From: Coffea arabica
Taxonomy: Eukaryota; Streptophyta; Magnoliopsida; Gentianales; Rubiaceae
DNA length: 64,000 nt
Assembly: GCF_036785885.1 (NCBI RefSeq)
Contig: NC_092323.1
Location: forward strand, 9,618,501-9,682,500
Reading direction: 5' to 3'
Positions 1 through 15,410 of this stretch are shown one piece after another. Within the stretch, counting starts at the first letter, position 1. Every line of letters begins with the position of its first letter. Under the pieces are notes generated by a model, which ran no database searches, was not told the DNA's origin, and saw only the letters and a program-made list of their open reading frames with translations. Both the position numbers and the translations under genes were made by a program.

Positions 1-381
1 CAAACTGGTTAAAATGCATTGAAGTACATCCACACGGCAGCCACTGGGGGGGGGTGATGGGGGGAATGGGTTGCATTGTGAAGTGAGATGAGGATATGGG
101 AAGCTGGCACTACCAGTACCGGTGCACAGACAGCATAGGTTATTCATTGATTTGAATGTGATGCAACAATAGCAGAAAAATGACATTGAACAATCATATT
201 TTGGTTAGTGCTTCTTCATTTTGAGCTAAACAGTGCAATACAAGTGGCGATAACCAAAAGTTTGTTGGTAATAGCAGAGCATAAAAGAAACAAAAAACTG
301 TTTTCTGTAGAAATTAAATGATAATCAACACTTTGGTTTTGCAACAGGATTTCCATTTGCAAAAGCAAAATACAAGGGCAC

Positions 382-1472
382 CTTGGAGGCAGTCAATATT
401 TCTTCAAACAGAACTTTTACTTCCTCAACCTGCAACATTCAAACGGAAGAATCACTGCAAAGCATATTCGGTACTTGAGTTGATACCTTGCATACAAAAC
501 ACTTTTTAAATGATTCTTGTCCATACCTTCTTTTTGTGAACAGCAAGCTCTTCCAATGAACAGGGTTTGTATTTATCAGCCCATAACTCCCTGCTCATTC
601 CATTCCCTGATATGTGTAAGCAAAAGTTAAATACCAAAATAAAGGAGTGGAATAAGTTCAAAGTTCAGGCTAGCACTCCCAGGCACATAAAATAAGAACC
701 AAGATTCAGAAAAGAGGAAGTTTGTAACTAAATTAACTTTATGTGAACCAAGATGACACGTTAAGAAAGATTAAGCAATTATTAGTGGCAATCATACCAG
801 TAGATACCTTGAATCCCCTAATCCCATCATCAAACTCCTCGCAAAACCGTCTAATCTGCATTATCGGAGTGTATCAAATTTCATGAACAGAAGGCCAGTA
901 AAATGTTAGAACACAGCATAATCCACAGGGATAACTATGGTTGTTTCCGTTAGTATTATCAGTACACAAATTTTCCGGAATGCTACTGTCCAGCCTGACC
1001 AAAACATTGAAGTGATACTGAAATAACGTCATATAAAGAAGCTTATTAAGGGAAATTGCTCAAAATTTCATCTTGGAACTCATCAACAACCAGGAAAGAA
1101 TAAACCAAAGCACTCCCGTGCCGGCTGGCCCCCAAAACAACACAAAAGAAGGAACTCTAGAATCTTCAATCAAGCATACAAGTTCAAAAAAACATATACC
1201 AGACACATAAGGTGCAAAACAAAAAAAAAAGAAATTGCAGCAATGAGAACGATAATTACTTCATCAAAATCATTAGTTAAGGGCCCTTTACGCGGCCGAG
1301 GACCAGATTTTGAGAGGGAAGCCTTCTTTGCCCTCTTGTTGGGGTTAGTTGGAGGAACTGAAGCTGGTTTTGAGTAACTTAAATCCGATTTCAACGAAAA
1401 ATCTTTATCGTCATCATCATCTTCGGAGGATGATATTACAATCGTAGCGTTTCTCTTCCCCCTACCCTTCAT
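382..1472 (-). CDS. RAD17: RAD17 checkpoint clamp loader, 5' exons only (partial)
   Basis: This is the start of a cell-cycle checkpoint protein of the RAD17 family. In the known family it loads the 9-1-1 clamp onto damaged DNA in the nucleus. Exons read on the minus strand: 1472-1260, 855-798, 606-527 and 429-382, all with GT-AG borders and in phase. The peptide begins MKGRGKRNATIVISSS, followed by an Asp-rich acidic run and basic KRAKK and RPRK stretches like nuclear signals. It then reads RRFCEEFDDGIRGFK and GMSRELWADKYKPCSLEEL, the conserved lead-in to the AAA+ domain, and ends at EEVKVLFEEILTASK. The Walker A exon is not within the window. I chose the ATG at 1472 because upstream codons in the same frame show no family similarity. 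A longer start in the same open frame is possible. The gene faces away from DHQS across a 1.7-kb spacer. Confidence 0.85.
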
Positions 1473-2474
1473 AGCCACCGGAAAGATAAAAACCCTAACT
1501 TGAATGCAGAAAATAAATGTCGCTGACAACAGATGATGAATGCTTATGGCATCCAATAAATGAATTCAAGATTTCCGATGGGTTCACAAATAAAGAAAAA
1601 TTGGCATCGGAAATGGGATTAACTGGGGACTGCAGGTGGAGACGATTGCTTTACTAGCATAGTTCGACTTCTTTCCTAGCATGATTTGGTAAAGAAGGCA
1701 AAGCCGAATTCCCGGGGTTTTCTTTTCTTTTCTTCTTTATTTTTGGCGGGGAAATCAGTTTTAGCGTATCGCACAAGCCGAGGAGGCAACACCTTGGACT
1801 TAGAATATTTTTAAACAAACGGTGGTGCCATCTATACATACAAAATATATATATAATACTTAAGTAATGACAGTACAGTTGATATAACAACTTTTATCAT
1901 CTTTTAAATTTTAAATTTTGTTTTTACAAAAATTGATTTTTATCCTAATCACTTAATCATATTTTGTTAATATAACTATTCATAATCATTCTAAGTATTG
2001 TAACCACCAAATTACTATAACCATATAAACCAAAAATTTTTCATGAAAATTTTATATAAATTCTTTGTAGGTAACAAACAAATATACAAAATTGATTCAT
2101 TTTAATTGTTCCCTAATTGCACACACATTGGATGTGCCTTATCACTAGTATTAATTACTACGATTACACACAAATAATATCCGGATTATTGTACATTTTA
2201 CATTATTTGATGTACAATTATATTGTATTGTTATATTCAAAGTAAAAATAGTGTACATGAATAAAATACTTGGCATATATTTAGTGCAGTATTATAATAT
2301 ACTTGTACACCAAAAATTCGAACACGTACAACAATTGAATAGAATTGCACAAAACATAACCGCATTGAATCCTTGTCCTCATTGTTTAGGTTGGACTAAT
2401 GAGTTTATGTTACAAGTGTGTATGTCTATATATATTAACGATTCGCCAATGAGTTTATGTTATAAGTGTGCCGT

Positions 2475-2478
<4 letters not shown>

Positions 2479-2512
<34 letters not shown>
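2479..2512. repeat. TA dinucleotide microsatellite
   Basis: An uninterrupted run of about 17 TA units between two diverged copies of a local duplication. Such runs are often polymorphic in length. Confidence 0.9.
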
Positions 2513-2515
<3 letters not shown>

Positions 2516-2547
2516 CAATTCGAACCACTTTGAATCACGGATTCTAG

Positions 2548-2757
2548 TTTTGATTCAAATTTTTTACGAATTTGAACCGAAACTTTAATCATGGTCACGT
2601 TCGTACTCTCCATGTCAAATTCAAATTCCAGTTCAACAAGTAGCATAGTTTCGATTCAAATTTTTGATGAATTTAAACCGAAACTTTAATCACGATTATG
2701 ATCATGACTTTATACTCTCCATATCTGATTCAAATTACAGTTCAACAAATACCATGT
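2548..2757. repeat. Two-copy degenerate tandem repeat, unit about 100-110 bp
   Basis: Copy 1 (about 2548-2647) and copy 2 (about 2648-2757) share the words 'gattcaaattttt', 'accgaaactttaatca', 'actctccat' and 'cagttcaacaa' in the same order, with scattered substitutions. No open frame is shared by the copies, so this is a non-coding local duplication. Confidence 0.75.
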
Positions 2758-3190
2758 CCAGTTCTGAAATCTGAACCGTAGCCACCACTAGGTGTGGGAA
2801 CTGGGAAGGAGTAACCTGTGTATGAAAGACCATAAAAGCAAAATTGGAGCAATAATGCAACCTTAAGGCTACCTGCAAACCACCAAAATCACTAATGACC
2901 ATTGTAGGCCCGTTAGGCCCTTGGCAATCTTGTGCCAGAGAAAGCCCTCACCGGACCTACAAGAATGTCCTTTCCTTTTCACCACATTTGCCCTTCACCT
3001 ACCAACTCCATTTCCCACGTCCTCTGTTTCTCTTCTCCCACCCACCGCCTAGCAGCAGGCAATCACCAAATCAGTTTTTTTTTTTTTTAACTTATAAGAC
3101 TTAGCCGACGCCATCACATTTTATTAGTCCTCTTCCATTGTACCTACTCTCCGGACCCCCTTTTCTCAGCCTCCCACCATCCTTATTCCG

Positions 3191-6100
3191 ATGGCTTCTT
3201 CTTTCTGCACCAAAAGCGCTCTTTCTTTCTCAACCAAACACGAAAACATTTCTACTTCTTTCCTGATAAAACCAATCATCCAACGTGACTTCCTCGTGCG
3301 GTTCCCAAAGTCCCGCTCTTTTTCTTCCCCTGCTCGCCTGGAGTTAAATGCAACCAAATTGAGGGTGTCTGCCTGTTCAGCCACTCCGGTGATGGATCAG
3401 CCTCCGAGTGAAACCACTTCTACAGCTCCCACAATCGTTGAAGTTGATTTGGGCAATCGGAGCTACCCGATTTATATTGGGTCCGGACTTCTTAATCAGC
3501 CTGACCTTCTCCAAAGGTACCTGATCTTAGTCACTCTTAAATGCTAGTAGTTTTGCTCGTAGTACTATTTTATTTGAGCTGTCACTGTGAGAGCTAGGAT
3601 ATTAATTTTGCTACACTTTTTTGTAAATTTATGGTCAAGCTCTCCGATTTATCCACGAATTTTTGTTTAGCGTAGTGTTGAGGGAGAGGGAAGGGCTAAA
3701 GATTCCAACTTTGTTGCACTGAATTCCCTGACAACTATTTGTCATCCAATAACACTCCATCCTGAAGAAGATGAAATGCAAAGCAAAAAATTTTGTTGGA
3801 TTATACTGTGGAGTCAAGTTTCATTTTTTTCCATGTTCGTAATGGAAAGATTATTTGCAAGGAGTTGAAGTTTCGAAAATGCAATTCAGCAATTTAGTTT
3901 TTTTTTTTTCTACTTTTAGGCATTGACAGGGATCTCTAGATTCATTTATTGCTTGCAGAAGATCTAAAAAGCTTTTACATTTTCTTTTCCATTATGGAAG
4001 ATGAGGTTCTCTTGTTATTCATTGGTAGTTTGATTTCCGTGTAAGATTGCTTAGCACATGGTTGGGTCCTGATGTCCCAAGTAATGCCGAAGAGGTCGTA
4101 CTAGAGGTTTTGTGTGTCCAATTATTAGACTAACGTTTGATAGATTGAAGTGATTTTATACATACGTTTAGTCTGGCATGATGGATTAATAAACTAAGAT
4201 GCTAACACTAATACCCTGCTTAAACTTAGGTGAGTGATGTTGAGGGGATAGAAAGTTGCCTGCTCATTTTTTAAGCCCTTGAATTAGATGCTAGGCGTTC
4301 TGGACAATATTGAAGAAGGCTATTAGATGGAAGTCATGTGTGTTCATAATGGTTTCAGTACTTGGGGAAATAACTTGTGCATTCTGGAATGACAATTTAT
4401 GTTGGATATTAGTTGCTCCATTAACCGGCTCTTCTTCTTTGTATTTTCTGTCTTTGGTTGATTATTAAGCTTTCTGATTTCATGTAGGCATGTCCACGGC
4501 AAGAAAGTCTTGGTTGTAACTAATACCACCATCGCGCCATTATATCTAGATAAAACAATTAGGGCGTTGACAGATGGAAATTCGAATGTTACTGTTGATA
4601 GTGTTAATTTGCCGGATGGTGAGAAGTACAAGAACATGGTATGCACTCTGATTCTGTGCAAGAACCTACAAAATTAGGTGTTTCAGCAAAATAAACGCAT
4701 TTTGTTATTGTGATTTCTAGGAAACTCTTATGAAAGTCTTTGATAAAGCAATTGAGACAAGAATGGATAGACGCTGTACATTTGTTGCCCTTGGTGGAGG
4801 AGTCATAGGTGACATGTGTGGATATGCTGCTGCTGCTTACCTCCGTGGTGTGAATTTCATTCAGATTCCTACCACGGTTATGGCGCAGGTGGGCTCAAGC
4901 TATGACATTTCTGATAATTCTTTGTTTCTTTTGCATTCTCTCAAAATTCCTTTTTTCTTTGTTCTGCCTCCATACTTAATGTTGTTTCTATTGCTCTCTA
5001 TTAGGTTGATTCTTCTGTTGGTGGTAAAACTGGAATAAACCATCCACTTGGTAAAAATATGATTGGTGCATTTTACCAACCACAATGTGTACTGATAGAC
5101 ACCGACACACTAAACACATTGCCAGATAGAGAACTAGCATCAGGGCTTGCAGAAGTCATAAAGTATGGGCTTATAAGAGATGCAGATTTCTTTGAGTGGC
5201 AAGAGAAGAACTTACCAGCATTACTGGCAAGGTTAGTATATTATGACCATCATCACCGCCTTCCTCTTCTATTTACATCCAAAAATATGTAACCCTTAGT
5301 TGAAATGATGTAACTGCATGGTTTTCGGATGGCTTTCTAGTTGCTCAGTTGATGCACATCCTATTTCCTGGCATGACATGGTACAGGATTAGTGATACAG
5401 ATATAGCTATTGAGTGACTTCTTTTACTCTAAGAAGTTTGTTGTTTCAGTGGAGGATATCCACAAAAGAAAATGGCATGAGAGATGTAAATCAGTTGTGA
5501 ACCCTTCAAAGAGAATGTGTTCCACCAGCATGCTATTCATTTTTTATGTTTAATGATGATTTTTTGTGTCCGTTCTTTTATTTTTGGTTATGAGTTATGA
5601 CTGCAAGCTGATTGGTGACCCAGTAAACTTTAACTTAGAGAAAGCCTCTCTACTCATGCTTTACATTCCAAATATAAAATTGTCGTTGTGGCTCTAATAG
5701 ATTTTGACATGTCCACTTCTTTGTAGGGATCCTAGTGCTCTTGCTTATGCTATTAAGCGTTCTTGTGAGAACAAAGCTGAGGTAGTCTCTCAAGATGAAA
5801 AGGAAAGTGGATTGAGGGCAACCTTGAACTTGGGTCATACATTTGGTCATGTAAGTTGAAGGTTCCCAAGAGAGGATCACATTACATTTTCTTACTCTGA
5901 TCATCCTTCTTTCCATATGTTTGCACAGTGAATTTGATTAAGACACTTTAGCACTTAGTTATCTTTTAATTTTTGTTCTGTTCGAGTCCAAGTATGTCTC
6001 ATATGCTTGATGTAATGCTGTATCTTAGTCTCACAATGAATCCTTTGATTTGACCCAAAAGCGGGGAGAGTGAAGTCATGGAGTTGTGACATTCTGTGAG

Positions 6101-6863
6101 AGCATTTAGTCTATTACAAGCAAGATGACTTTGTGCTTTATTAAGTTTCTGAAGAACTAAACTTGTGTATACATTCTTTATTGGTGGTCTAGATGAACTA
6201 TTACATTTGTCTTTTCCTTGACTGGAATCATCGTTAACATCATTATTGGCCTTTTTGGTCATTGCTGTAGTTTGTTCTTGCTAATAAAAGCAACTTTTAC
6301 AGGCAATAGAGACTGGTTTTGGTTATGGGCAGTGGCTGCATGGAGAAGCTGTTGCTGCTGGCACGGTAATTGACCCTTTATTTTCCAAGAGAACTGCTCC
6401 ATATTGTCTGACAGTGGGAGGAGCGGAGATTGAATTCTTGATGACGTAATTTTTACTAAAGGGCGTTGATTTTTGAACTTCCAGGTTATGGCTGTTGATA
6501 TGTCGTACCGCTTGGGCTGGATTGAAGATTCACTTGTAAAGCGAGTTGATAGAATTTTAAAACAGGCAAAGCTCCCCACTGCACCTCCAGAAACCATGAC
6601 GGTGGAGATGTTCAAATCTGTCATGGCGGTAAGAGATTTAAACTGCTTGTCTTATTGTTCACCATCACCCTAATTTATGTGCTTCAATGTTCTAGTACAT
6701 CCTTTTTACCCCCCTCCCCCTGATTTGGCAGGTTGATAAGAAGGTGGCGGACGGGCTGCTGAGGCTCATCCTTTTGAAAGGTCCTCTAGGCAGTTGTGTC
6801 TTTACTGGTGACTATGATAGAAAGGCCCTTGATGAAACATTACGTGCATTTTGCAAGTCATGA
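3191..6863 (+). CDS. DHQS: 3-dehydroquinate synthase, chloroplastic
   Basis: This is the second enzyme of the shikimate pathway; it converts DAHP to 3-dehydroquinate in plastids using NAD and a divalent metal. Exons: 3191-3516, 4488-4638, 4721-4888, 5005-5231, 5727-5850, 6303-6365, 6485-6628 and 6732-6863, all GT-AG and in phase, giving 444 aa, the usual plant length. Residues 1 to about 65 are Ser/Thr-rich and basic with few acidic residues, like a transit peptide. Family signatures are [18 protein letters not shown] (nucleotide binding), [20 protein letters not shown] (active-site loop, spanning exons 3-4), [26 protein letters not shown] and [10 protein letters not shown], which carry the metal-ligand Glu and His residues. 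The last residues are FCKS before TGA. No lesion was seen. Confidence 0.96.
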
Positions 6864-8940
6864 AAAAGCCGGCCAGTGTTGGCCTCAACCGCTGTTTTTA
6901 AGATATGTCAATTGATGTAGCAACACGTATATATGCTACAAAATTTTCCTGTATTTTAGATAGCTTTACCATGCAAGACTTGGATCTTATCCTACCAATA
7001 CAAGCTGTTGTAAATTGTAGTTCATCAAACCTCATGAATGCGAATCATTTGTTGGCAATAATATCATATGTACTGATTATTGAGCAACATTAGTTTCTTT
7101 TTCCAATTGCTCCTGCATCTAAATTTAAGTCTTCATTCTCTGATGGCAGATCTTTTACAAATTAAACAATTCCACTATTTTTTGTTTAAAAGCATGTGTG
7201 CTGCATCCGTGAGTGTATTTGCAGGATCAGGGCACCTGCAACGGTTCCTGGCAATTATGTGCATTTTGCACATGACGTAACTTTGTTTGCACATGGTGTA
7301 ATTTTGTTTGCACACGGCGTAATTTTAGAACAAAATTTTGTGAGTCCCACATATGTTGTTAAAATCGAGATACAAGATGAAATCTGGATCGTACATTTTT
7401 TTTTTACCAAATCTTGGTCATGAACTGTCCAGGAATGGTCCTTCTGATGACCGTCCTGCCCCATATCCGTATTTGCAGGTCTGCAGAATCTGCTATTGGT
7501 ACTTCAATCATTGTAACTTCGACAGGAGATTAAGGAAAAAGTCTAGTTACTTGAGTGGAAAGTTTTACTCTAATTATTCCTGCTTTTGTACTCAAGATTT
7601 TGCCAAGGCAACCATCTCTAAAATATTATGTGTTTTCGGTCTGATGAAAATAGGAACAATTTGCAATGATGATGATGAACACAGGTTTTGCCGTGTTAAG
7701 CACTTTAATGATTTCACCTAGGGCCACCAAGCATTTGATTACTACTTACCAGTGTTCAACAACCACACATTAGGATAGAATTTATTCTGGTCTTAATCTT
7801 TATTTTTCTCTCACTAAATCAGAACATTATCTAATAACCAAACTTTTTGGAAAATTCTTTGCTAGCTGACCGATTCCTCCCGAATTAGATATCATTGCAC
7901 AAATCACCAAGGAGTATCATTCACAAAATGTTATGTGCGATTCCAGCAATATATAAGTCATCGGATTAAATATTGGACTTTATGAGTCTAGGGGAATAAA
8001 TGATGATTTAACAAATAAAATAGCAAGGATTAAGGCACTTGCCATGCATTATTATGTTATATATAGTCCATACATTCATAGTTGTTGTCTCTTTCAAGTC
8101 TTACATTCTCAATTTATGAATTTAACTTTACTTTTCAAAAAAAAAAAATTCAACACTTGAATCTCGATTTACTCGGGGTTCGAGGACAAAAAATAAATGT
8201 AATTAATGTTTAAGGCAAACTCTATGCGTGTGTAAGTAATTAATTATATTTTTCATGAAAATGGGTTTTTTCGTGCTGAAAATATTCATGATATGGTGAG
8301 TTTTTTTTTTTTTTGAGGTATGGTGTTTAGTTAGTTATTTAGTAGTATTTAATTTTATCTATGTATAATTACTAGTATAATTTAAAATCAAAACCTAAAA
8401 TGCTAAGAAATAGGAGAGCTAGTGAGTAATTAATTTAACCAAATGACCTTTGATACGTAAAGAAAAAGTAAATACTCTTAATAGATAGTGAAGGTACAAA
8501 ATCCAGTTCAAACGATAGTCGCATATACGTTGTGGTGGTGCTCTCATTGTGTTTGGACAGGAGATTATTTGTCCAAATATTGTATTGTATAGATGTATAT
8601 AACATATAGAAATGTATACTCATTGCATTGTACTGATATATCTAACATATAGAAATGAGTAGATATAGTAGATTGTATAGATGTATTTTTTTTTTTTGCT
8701 GTATCAGGATCTAACAAATATAAGGACGCGATCCCCTAAACTACAATCCATAGAGGAATTTAATCATTTTTTGATGGCTATTGAGTCAAAACTTGGTGGT
8801 TAATTGTGTAGATGTGTCGATATTCAATTTGTGCCTTGGCTCAAAAAAAAAAAAATCGAAAGGTGAGAGTAGGGGTAGTTTTAGTCATGCTTGCACCAAA
8901 AGCGTTGGCAAGCAGCCAATGAGAGCCATTAAAAAACGAG
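6864..8940. other. DHQS 3' region and spacer
   Basis: DHQS 3' UTR is expected in roughly the first 200 bases. After it comes a MITE-like insertion (separate entry), then AT-rich sequence with poly-A and poly-T runs. Around 8570-8690 the phrase 'tatagatgtatataacatat' is partly repeated. I see no coding exons. Confidence 0.55.
7230..7462. mobile_element. MITE-like element, copy 1 of the 'GCACACGGCGTAA' family
   Basis: About 233 bp related end to end to the sequence at 40771-40998. Both copies have imperfect inverted ends resembling GGGGCAGGAACGGTT and contain a short internal direct repeat of about 21 bp (gcacatgacgtaactttgt, gcacatggtgtaattttgt, gcacacggcgtaatttta). Both share the flank words 'gtcccaca' and 'aaaatcgag'. 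It has no coding capacity. I could not find a clean target-site duplication, so the superfamily is open. Confidence 0.65.
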
Positions 8941-8951
8941 GCTTTGGTTGG

Positions 8952-8958
8952 TATAAAA
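8952..8958 (+). promoter_or_regulatory. TATA box of the ROP GTPase gene
   Basis: TATAAAA in the context ggtataaaagcgggg, directly before a GA-repeat leader. It lies 745 bp from the ATG, which implies a long 5' UTR or a leader intron. Assignment is by position and sequence only. Confidence 0.55.
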
Positions 8959-8963
8959 GCGGG

Positions 8964-9029
8964 GAGAGAGAGAGAGAGAGAGAGGAAATATAGAGTAGAA
9001 GTCGTAGCTACTAAAAAAAACAAACCAAT

Positions 9030-9065
<36 letters not shown>
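8964..9065 (+). repeat. Paired GA microsatellites in the ROP leader
   Basis: Two GA runs (about 8964-8984 and 9032-9065) lie just past the TATA box, and CT-rich runs follow at about 9307-9350. GAGA tracts in plant leaders are known binding sites for BBR/BPC factors. The opposing GA and CT runs could also pair in the RNA. Both ideas are inference. Confidence 0.8.
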
Positions 9066-9067
<2 letters not shown>

Positions 9068-9669
9068 GCGGGGGGGAGGATGAGTGGTTGGTTGGTTGGG
9101 TTGGTTATAATGTTGGGTGAGGAGTGAGTGAGTGATTGTTGGTCGTCCACAGCGAACGCTTCAACGGCTTATTTCCCGGCCAAAGCCAACACCAACAAAA
9201 GAATTAAGGTACTTTGTACTAGTAATTTTTTTACTTCTCCATTCAACCATTTTCACAAACACCTCACCCACATAATCTCTTCCCTCTACAACAAACACTT
9301 GTTCTTTCTCTCTCTCCCTCTCTCTCTCCATCCCCATTTTTCTCTCTCTATACTGTCAGTTTCTAGATCTCGATCCCCAATTTCCTTCCCTACCCCTTTT
9401 CATTTCTCCTCCCATCCTACATTCCTCCGTTAAGCATCTATTTTCTCTCTGATTAGGGCTAGGGTTTTCCGGTTAACTTGTTTTTTTTTTTTCGTTGGGG
9501 TTTGTTTTTCTCGGATGCATTTGTACAGATGCTTTATTGGAGGGGATAAACGGAGATTACAGCAAGAATTCGGATTTCTTTTTCATGATTATAATCAGGT
9601 CTTCTGAGAAGATCTGAGAATAAAAAAAAAAGAGGAGGAGGAGGAGGAGGAGGTAGTAAACATTGTTGA

Positions 9670-11580
<1,911 letters not shown>

Positions 11581-13092
11581 TGGACATTACCCACTCCTTC
11601 TCCTTGTATCGCCCGTGTCTCTTTCGCTTTGCCTTTGTCTCAGAGGAAGTAGGGAGGTCCTTCTACGTCTCCAGTGAAAGTCTATTGATCTATCTGTGGA
11701 AGTTTCAAGTGGCTCGGCTTTTTTGTAATTTGCAGTGATCTCTGACTTTTTTGAGTCACTACTTTGTAGGCCACTGCTTTGTGCCCTCCTTGTTTTGGTT
11801 TGCTTTTATGTTTTAACAACCTGAAGATCCAGTTAGGAAAACAAATTTGTTTCGCCTCACTGTTGTCATCTTTGTTATTTTCATTTTTCTATATGAAAAT
11901 CTAGATTTGTTTGATTTTCTTATGAAATTTAGAGGATCTAAAGATATTCTGTGCTAAGTACCCTCTCCCTCTGCATCTGCTGCATTATTTTTATTTGTAT
12001 CATATCACGTCGTAGCGGCTGCTATGCCCAGTTACTCGTGTCAGGGATGTAATGACCTTTGCCAGTGCTGGCAATAAAATTAAGTAGCTCCACAATTTTC
12101 GTGTCAGAAAATCTTTGCTGCCGGTGCTGGCAATAATAAATGATGAATCAGGAGTACCTTTGCGCCTCTCAACTTTAAAGTTGATGCTGAGGGCTTTTTT
12201 TTTTTTTTTTGAAAAACTGGAATAAAAGCTTGAATTCAAGTCACGAGGGTGGTAAAGGCGCCATGCCCCGGTCGTCGTATTCAAGTCAAAATGGGGGTCC
12301 TTTTGCTTCTTCTGGGTTCGAAATTTTCCTTTTATCATTTTCTTTCCTGGAGTATCTCTTTTTAGCACTCCCTGAACTTGCCTATTCACCACGCTACATT
12401 TTAGCTTTTCCTTTTTTTTTTTTTTGAATTAATCTAATCATTTTGATTCCTTTATTTATTCGATCAAGGGAATGAAAGAGCCCAATTAGGTTGAATGATA
12501 TACTTTCAAAAGTTTTTGAAATTATATTTAAATTTCGGCTTTATGTATTTTAAGTCAGTTTTTTTCGTAGACTATTTGTTAAGGTCAAATCTGGATGAGT
12601 TTTTATCAAATCAAGTTCGAATTCAACTCAAATAGATAAAATCTTTGCACGTAAATTTCAAATATTATTGGGTGAATTTAAGTCGCGCTTGAAAGTTCAA
12701 GGAAGCATTGAATCTTGTTTATATCTTGTTTATGTATTTAGTTTGATGAGTTTGCGAACTAATTGGTGATATGATTTTCAAAACCCCATCTTGGGGCTGA
12801 TAGAAAAGGAATAAAGTTGGGTTCGAATTACGACAAAGTTTCTGGATAAGGCTCCTTTGATTTAACGTGATCCACTCAGTCCTTTTCTCTTCTTTTAGGG
12901 GCAATTTTTTCTTCCAGAACGAAGAACGCAAGAGGACGGGGTTGACCTCCTGCAGTTGATCCTTCTTTATTTACAGAATCTCGTTTAAAAATTTTGAAAG
13001 TGGCCACAATCAATTTTTTTGTAAAGATGAGAGTATAAAATGATCAAGATAATGGATTAGAGACTAAATTGGCCAAGACCTAAAAAATGATC

Positions 13093-13126
<34 letters not shown>

Positions 13127-13660
13127 TTTAAAGATAAGGATTAAATGATCGTCCTGATGGATAAGGAGCAAAATTTCGCAAAGGCGTTGAAGATGAGGGA
13201 CCAAAACGGTCATGTTTCCTTTATTCCTTTGTGGTTTCATACAGTTCAGTTTAAACCTTTTCTCTGATTAAGCTTGGAGATGGAAAAGATTCAATCTTAT
13301 GAACTGAAGTCGTGTGAAATTCGTTTAACATAACAAAATCCCTTTTGATAATCTTGAATATTGATGGCTATTCTGTCAAGTAAAATTCCATTTGAAAGGT
13401 TAAATGCGAAATTCCCCCCACCTTTCCTAAATGCAAGTTGACCAACCAAGTTCGTGCGCTCATGCTTGATGAGACGTATGAAATGGGAACCAACCTACTA
13501 TTTTGTCCTGCTAAGGAATATTTTTCTTTTTACAGCTAAAGGGACGTACACAAATTGGTTGGGGCCGCGTACTCAGCTTTCTGCCACCGAATAGATACTT
13601 CGGCCTTTTGAATAGGAAAATTGTGGGACGGCTTCAGCTCAAGTGAAGTGGCTCGCATCA
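11581..13660. other. ROP 3' UTR and spacer
   Basis: The ROP 3' UTR probably covers about 11581-11960. At 12050-12140 the word 'gccagtgctggcaataa' occurs twice in diverged form. The rest is AT-rich, with poly-T runs and a GT microsatellite at 13095-13123. No gene is recognisable. Confidence 0.55.
13095..13123. repeat. GT dinucleotide microsatellite
   Basis: About 14 uninterrupted GT units inside an intergenic stretch. Confidence 0.9.
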
Positions 13661-13664
13661 TAGA

Positions 13665-13670
13665 TATATA
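13665..13670 (+). promoter_or_regulatory. Probable TATA box of the E2 gene
   Basis: TATATA in the context tagatatatatcct, about 120 bp before the ATG at 13789, a normal distance for a plant promoter with a short leader. Confidence 0.45.
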
Positions 13671-13788
13671 TCCTGTTTTTGGATATCTGGAGATGTCTCC
13701 TCCATCAGACATTGAGCTCCTTTCTTGACATCACAAGCTAAGAGCTGAAGATCTTCTTCGTCCTCAACCGAGAAAATTTGTTGAGGAA

Positions 13789-14636
<848 letters not shown>

Positions 14637-15410
14637 ACCTGAATCCCCCCATCGGGTCTCCATTCACCACAAAATGTTTACTCATGAGAATCCATCCATT
14701 CTCTCCTAGATAGGCTATGATGAATTTTCTCCTCCTTTAAGGCTTCAACGCTCCACGAGTAGTGCGTCAAGACAACAAAAGCGTTGAATAAAATTTTAAT
14801 TTGCTTTATGGATGGTTTCTTCATCATAAAATGCAAAGCATCGTGTTGTGCCTTCTTTCCTTTTATTGATGGAATTACAAATTCGCTTTTTGCATCTTTC
14901 CGCAGTTTCACAACCCCGCCCCCCCCCCTCTCCCGGCGGCCGGGGAACGGCCAAAATGGAAGCCACATCGTTTGCGATTTAAAGCCGTGTGAGATTTTTA
15001 CCATCCAAAACGACACAGAAAACCGACAACAGGCGAGAGACGACACCCACGCGTACACAAATTAAAAGGCATATTCTACTAGAAGTGAAATCTCCGAGAC
15101 ATCACATGAATAAGAAAAAAGTTACTTTCAACAATTATTGTTGAAAAAAAAAAAAGGCTGTTCTTACAAAGATTGTCCATCCTATGCTATACTCGTCAAC
15201 CAAGTTAATATACAAAACCTCCCCAGATGTTTGAATGCTTGACTATAGTCAAAACCCAAAGAATGACTACATTCCACAACCCATATGTTGCAGCCAAATG
15301 ATTCTCTTCATTGTCCAAGAACTAAAAAAACTCTTCACATCCCCAAAATTGTAAAAATTTTAATGCTTTTGACATGTGAAACGTGGATTCAGCATTGTAC
15401 TTCCAACCAG
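14637..15410. other. Convergent 3' region between E2 and VPS35
   Basis: The two genes converge here, so both 3' UTRs lie within this stretch. It includes a C-run and GGCCGGGG patch near 14920-14945. No coding exon was seen. Confidence 0.6.

Larger units (their letters stand above)
1473..3190. other. RAD17/DHQS divergent spacer with an AT microsatellite and local duplications
   Basis: No coding exon was recognised. This AT-rich spacer lies between two genes transcribed away from each other, so it should carry both promoters and 5' leaders. Inside are a long TA run, a degenerate duplication around 2399-2522 (two copies of an 'atgagtttatgtta' word), and a tandem pair at 2548-2757. The pyrimidine-rich stretch just before 3191 looks like the DHQS leader. 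Confidence 0.6.

Noticed and set aside
8841-9433. Several short open frames in the ROP leader
   Set aside because: They are encoded by GA/CT repeats on both strands and have no conserved content.
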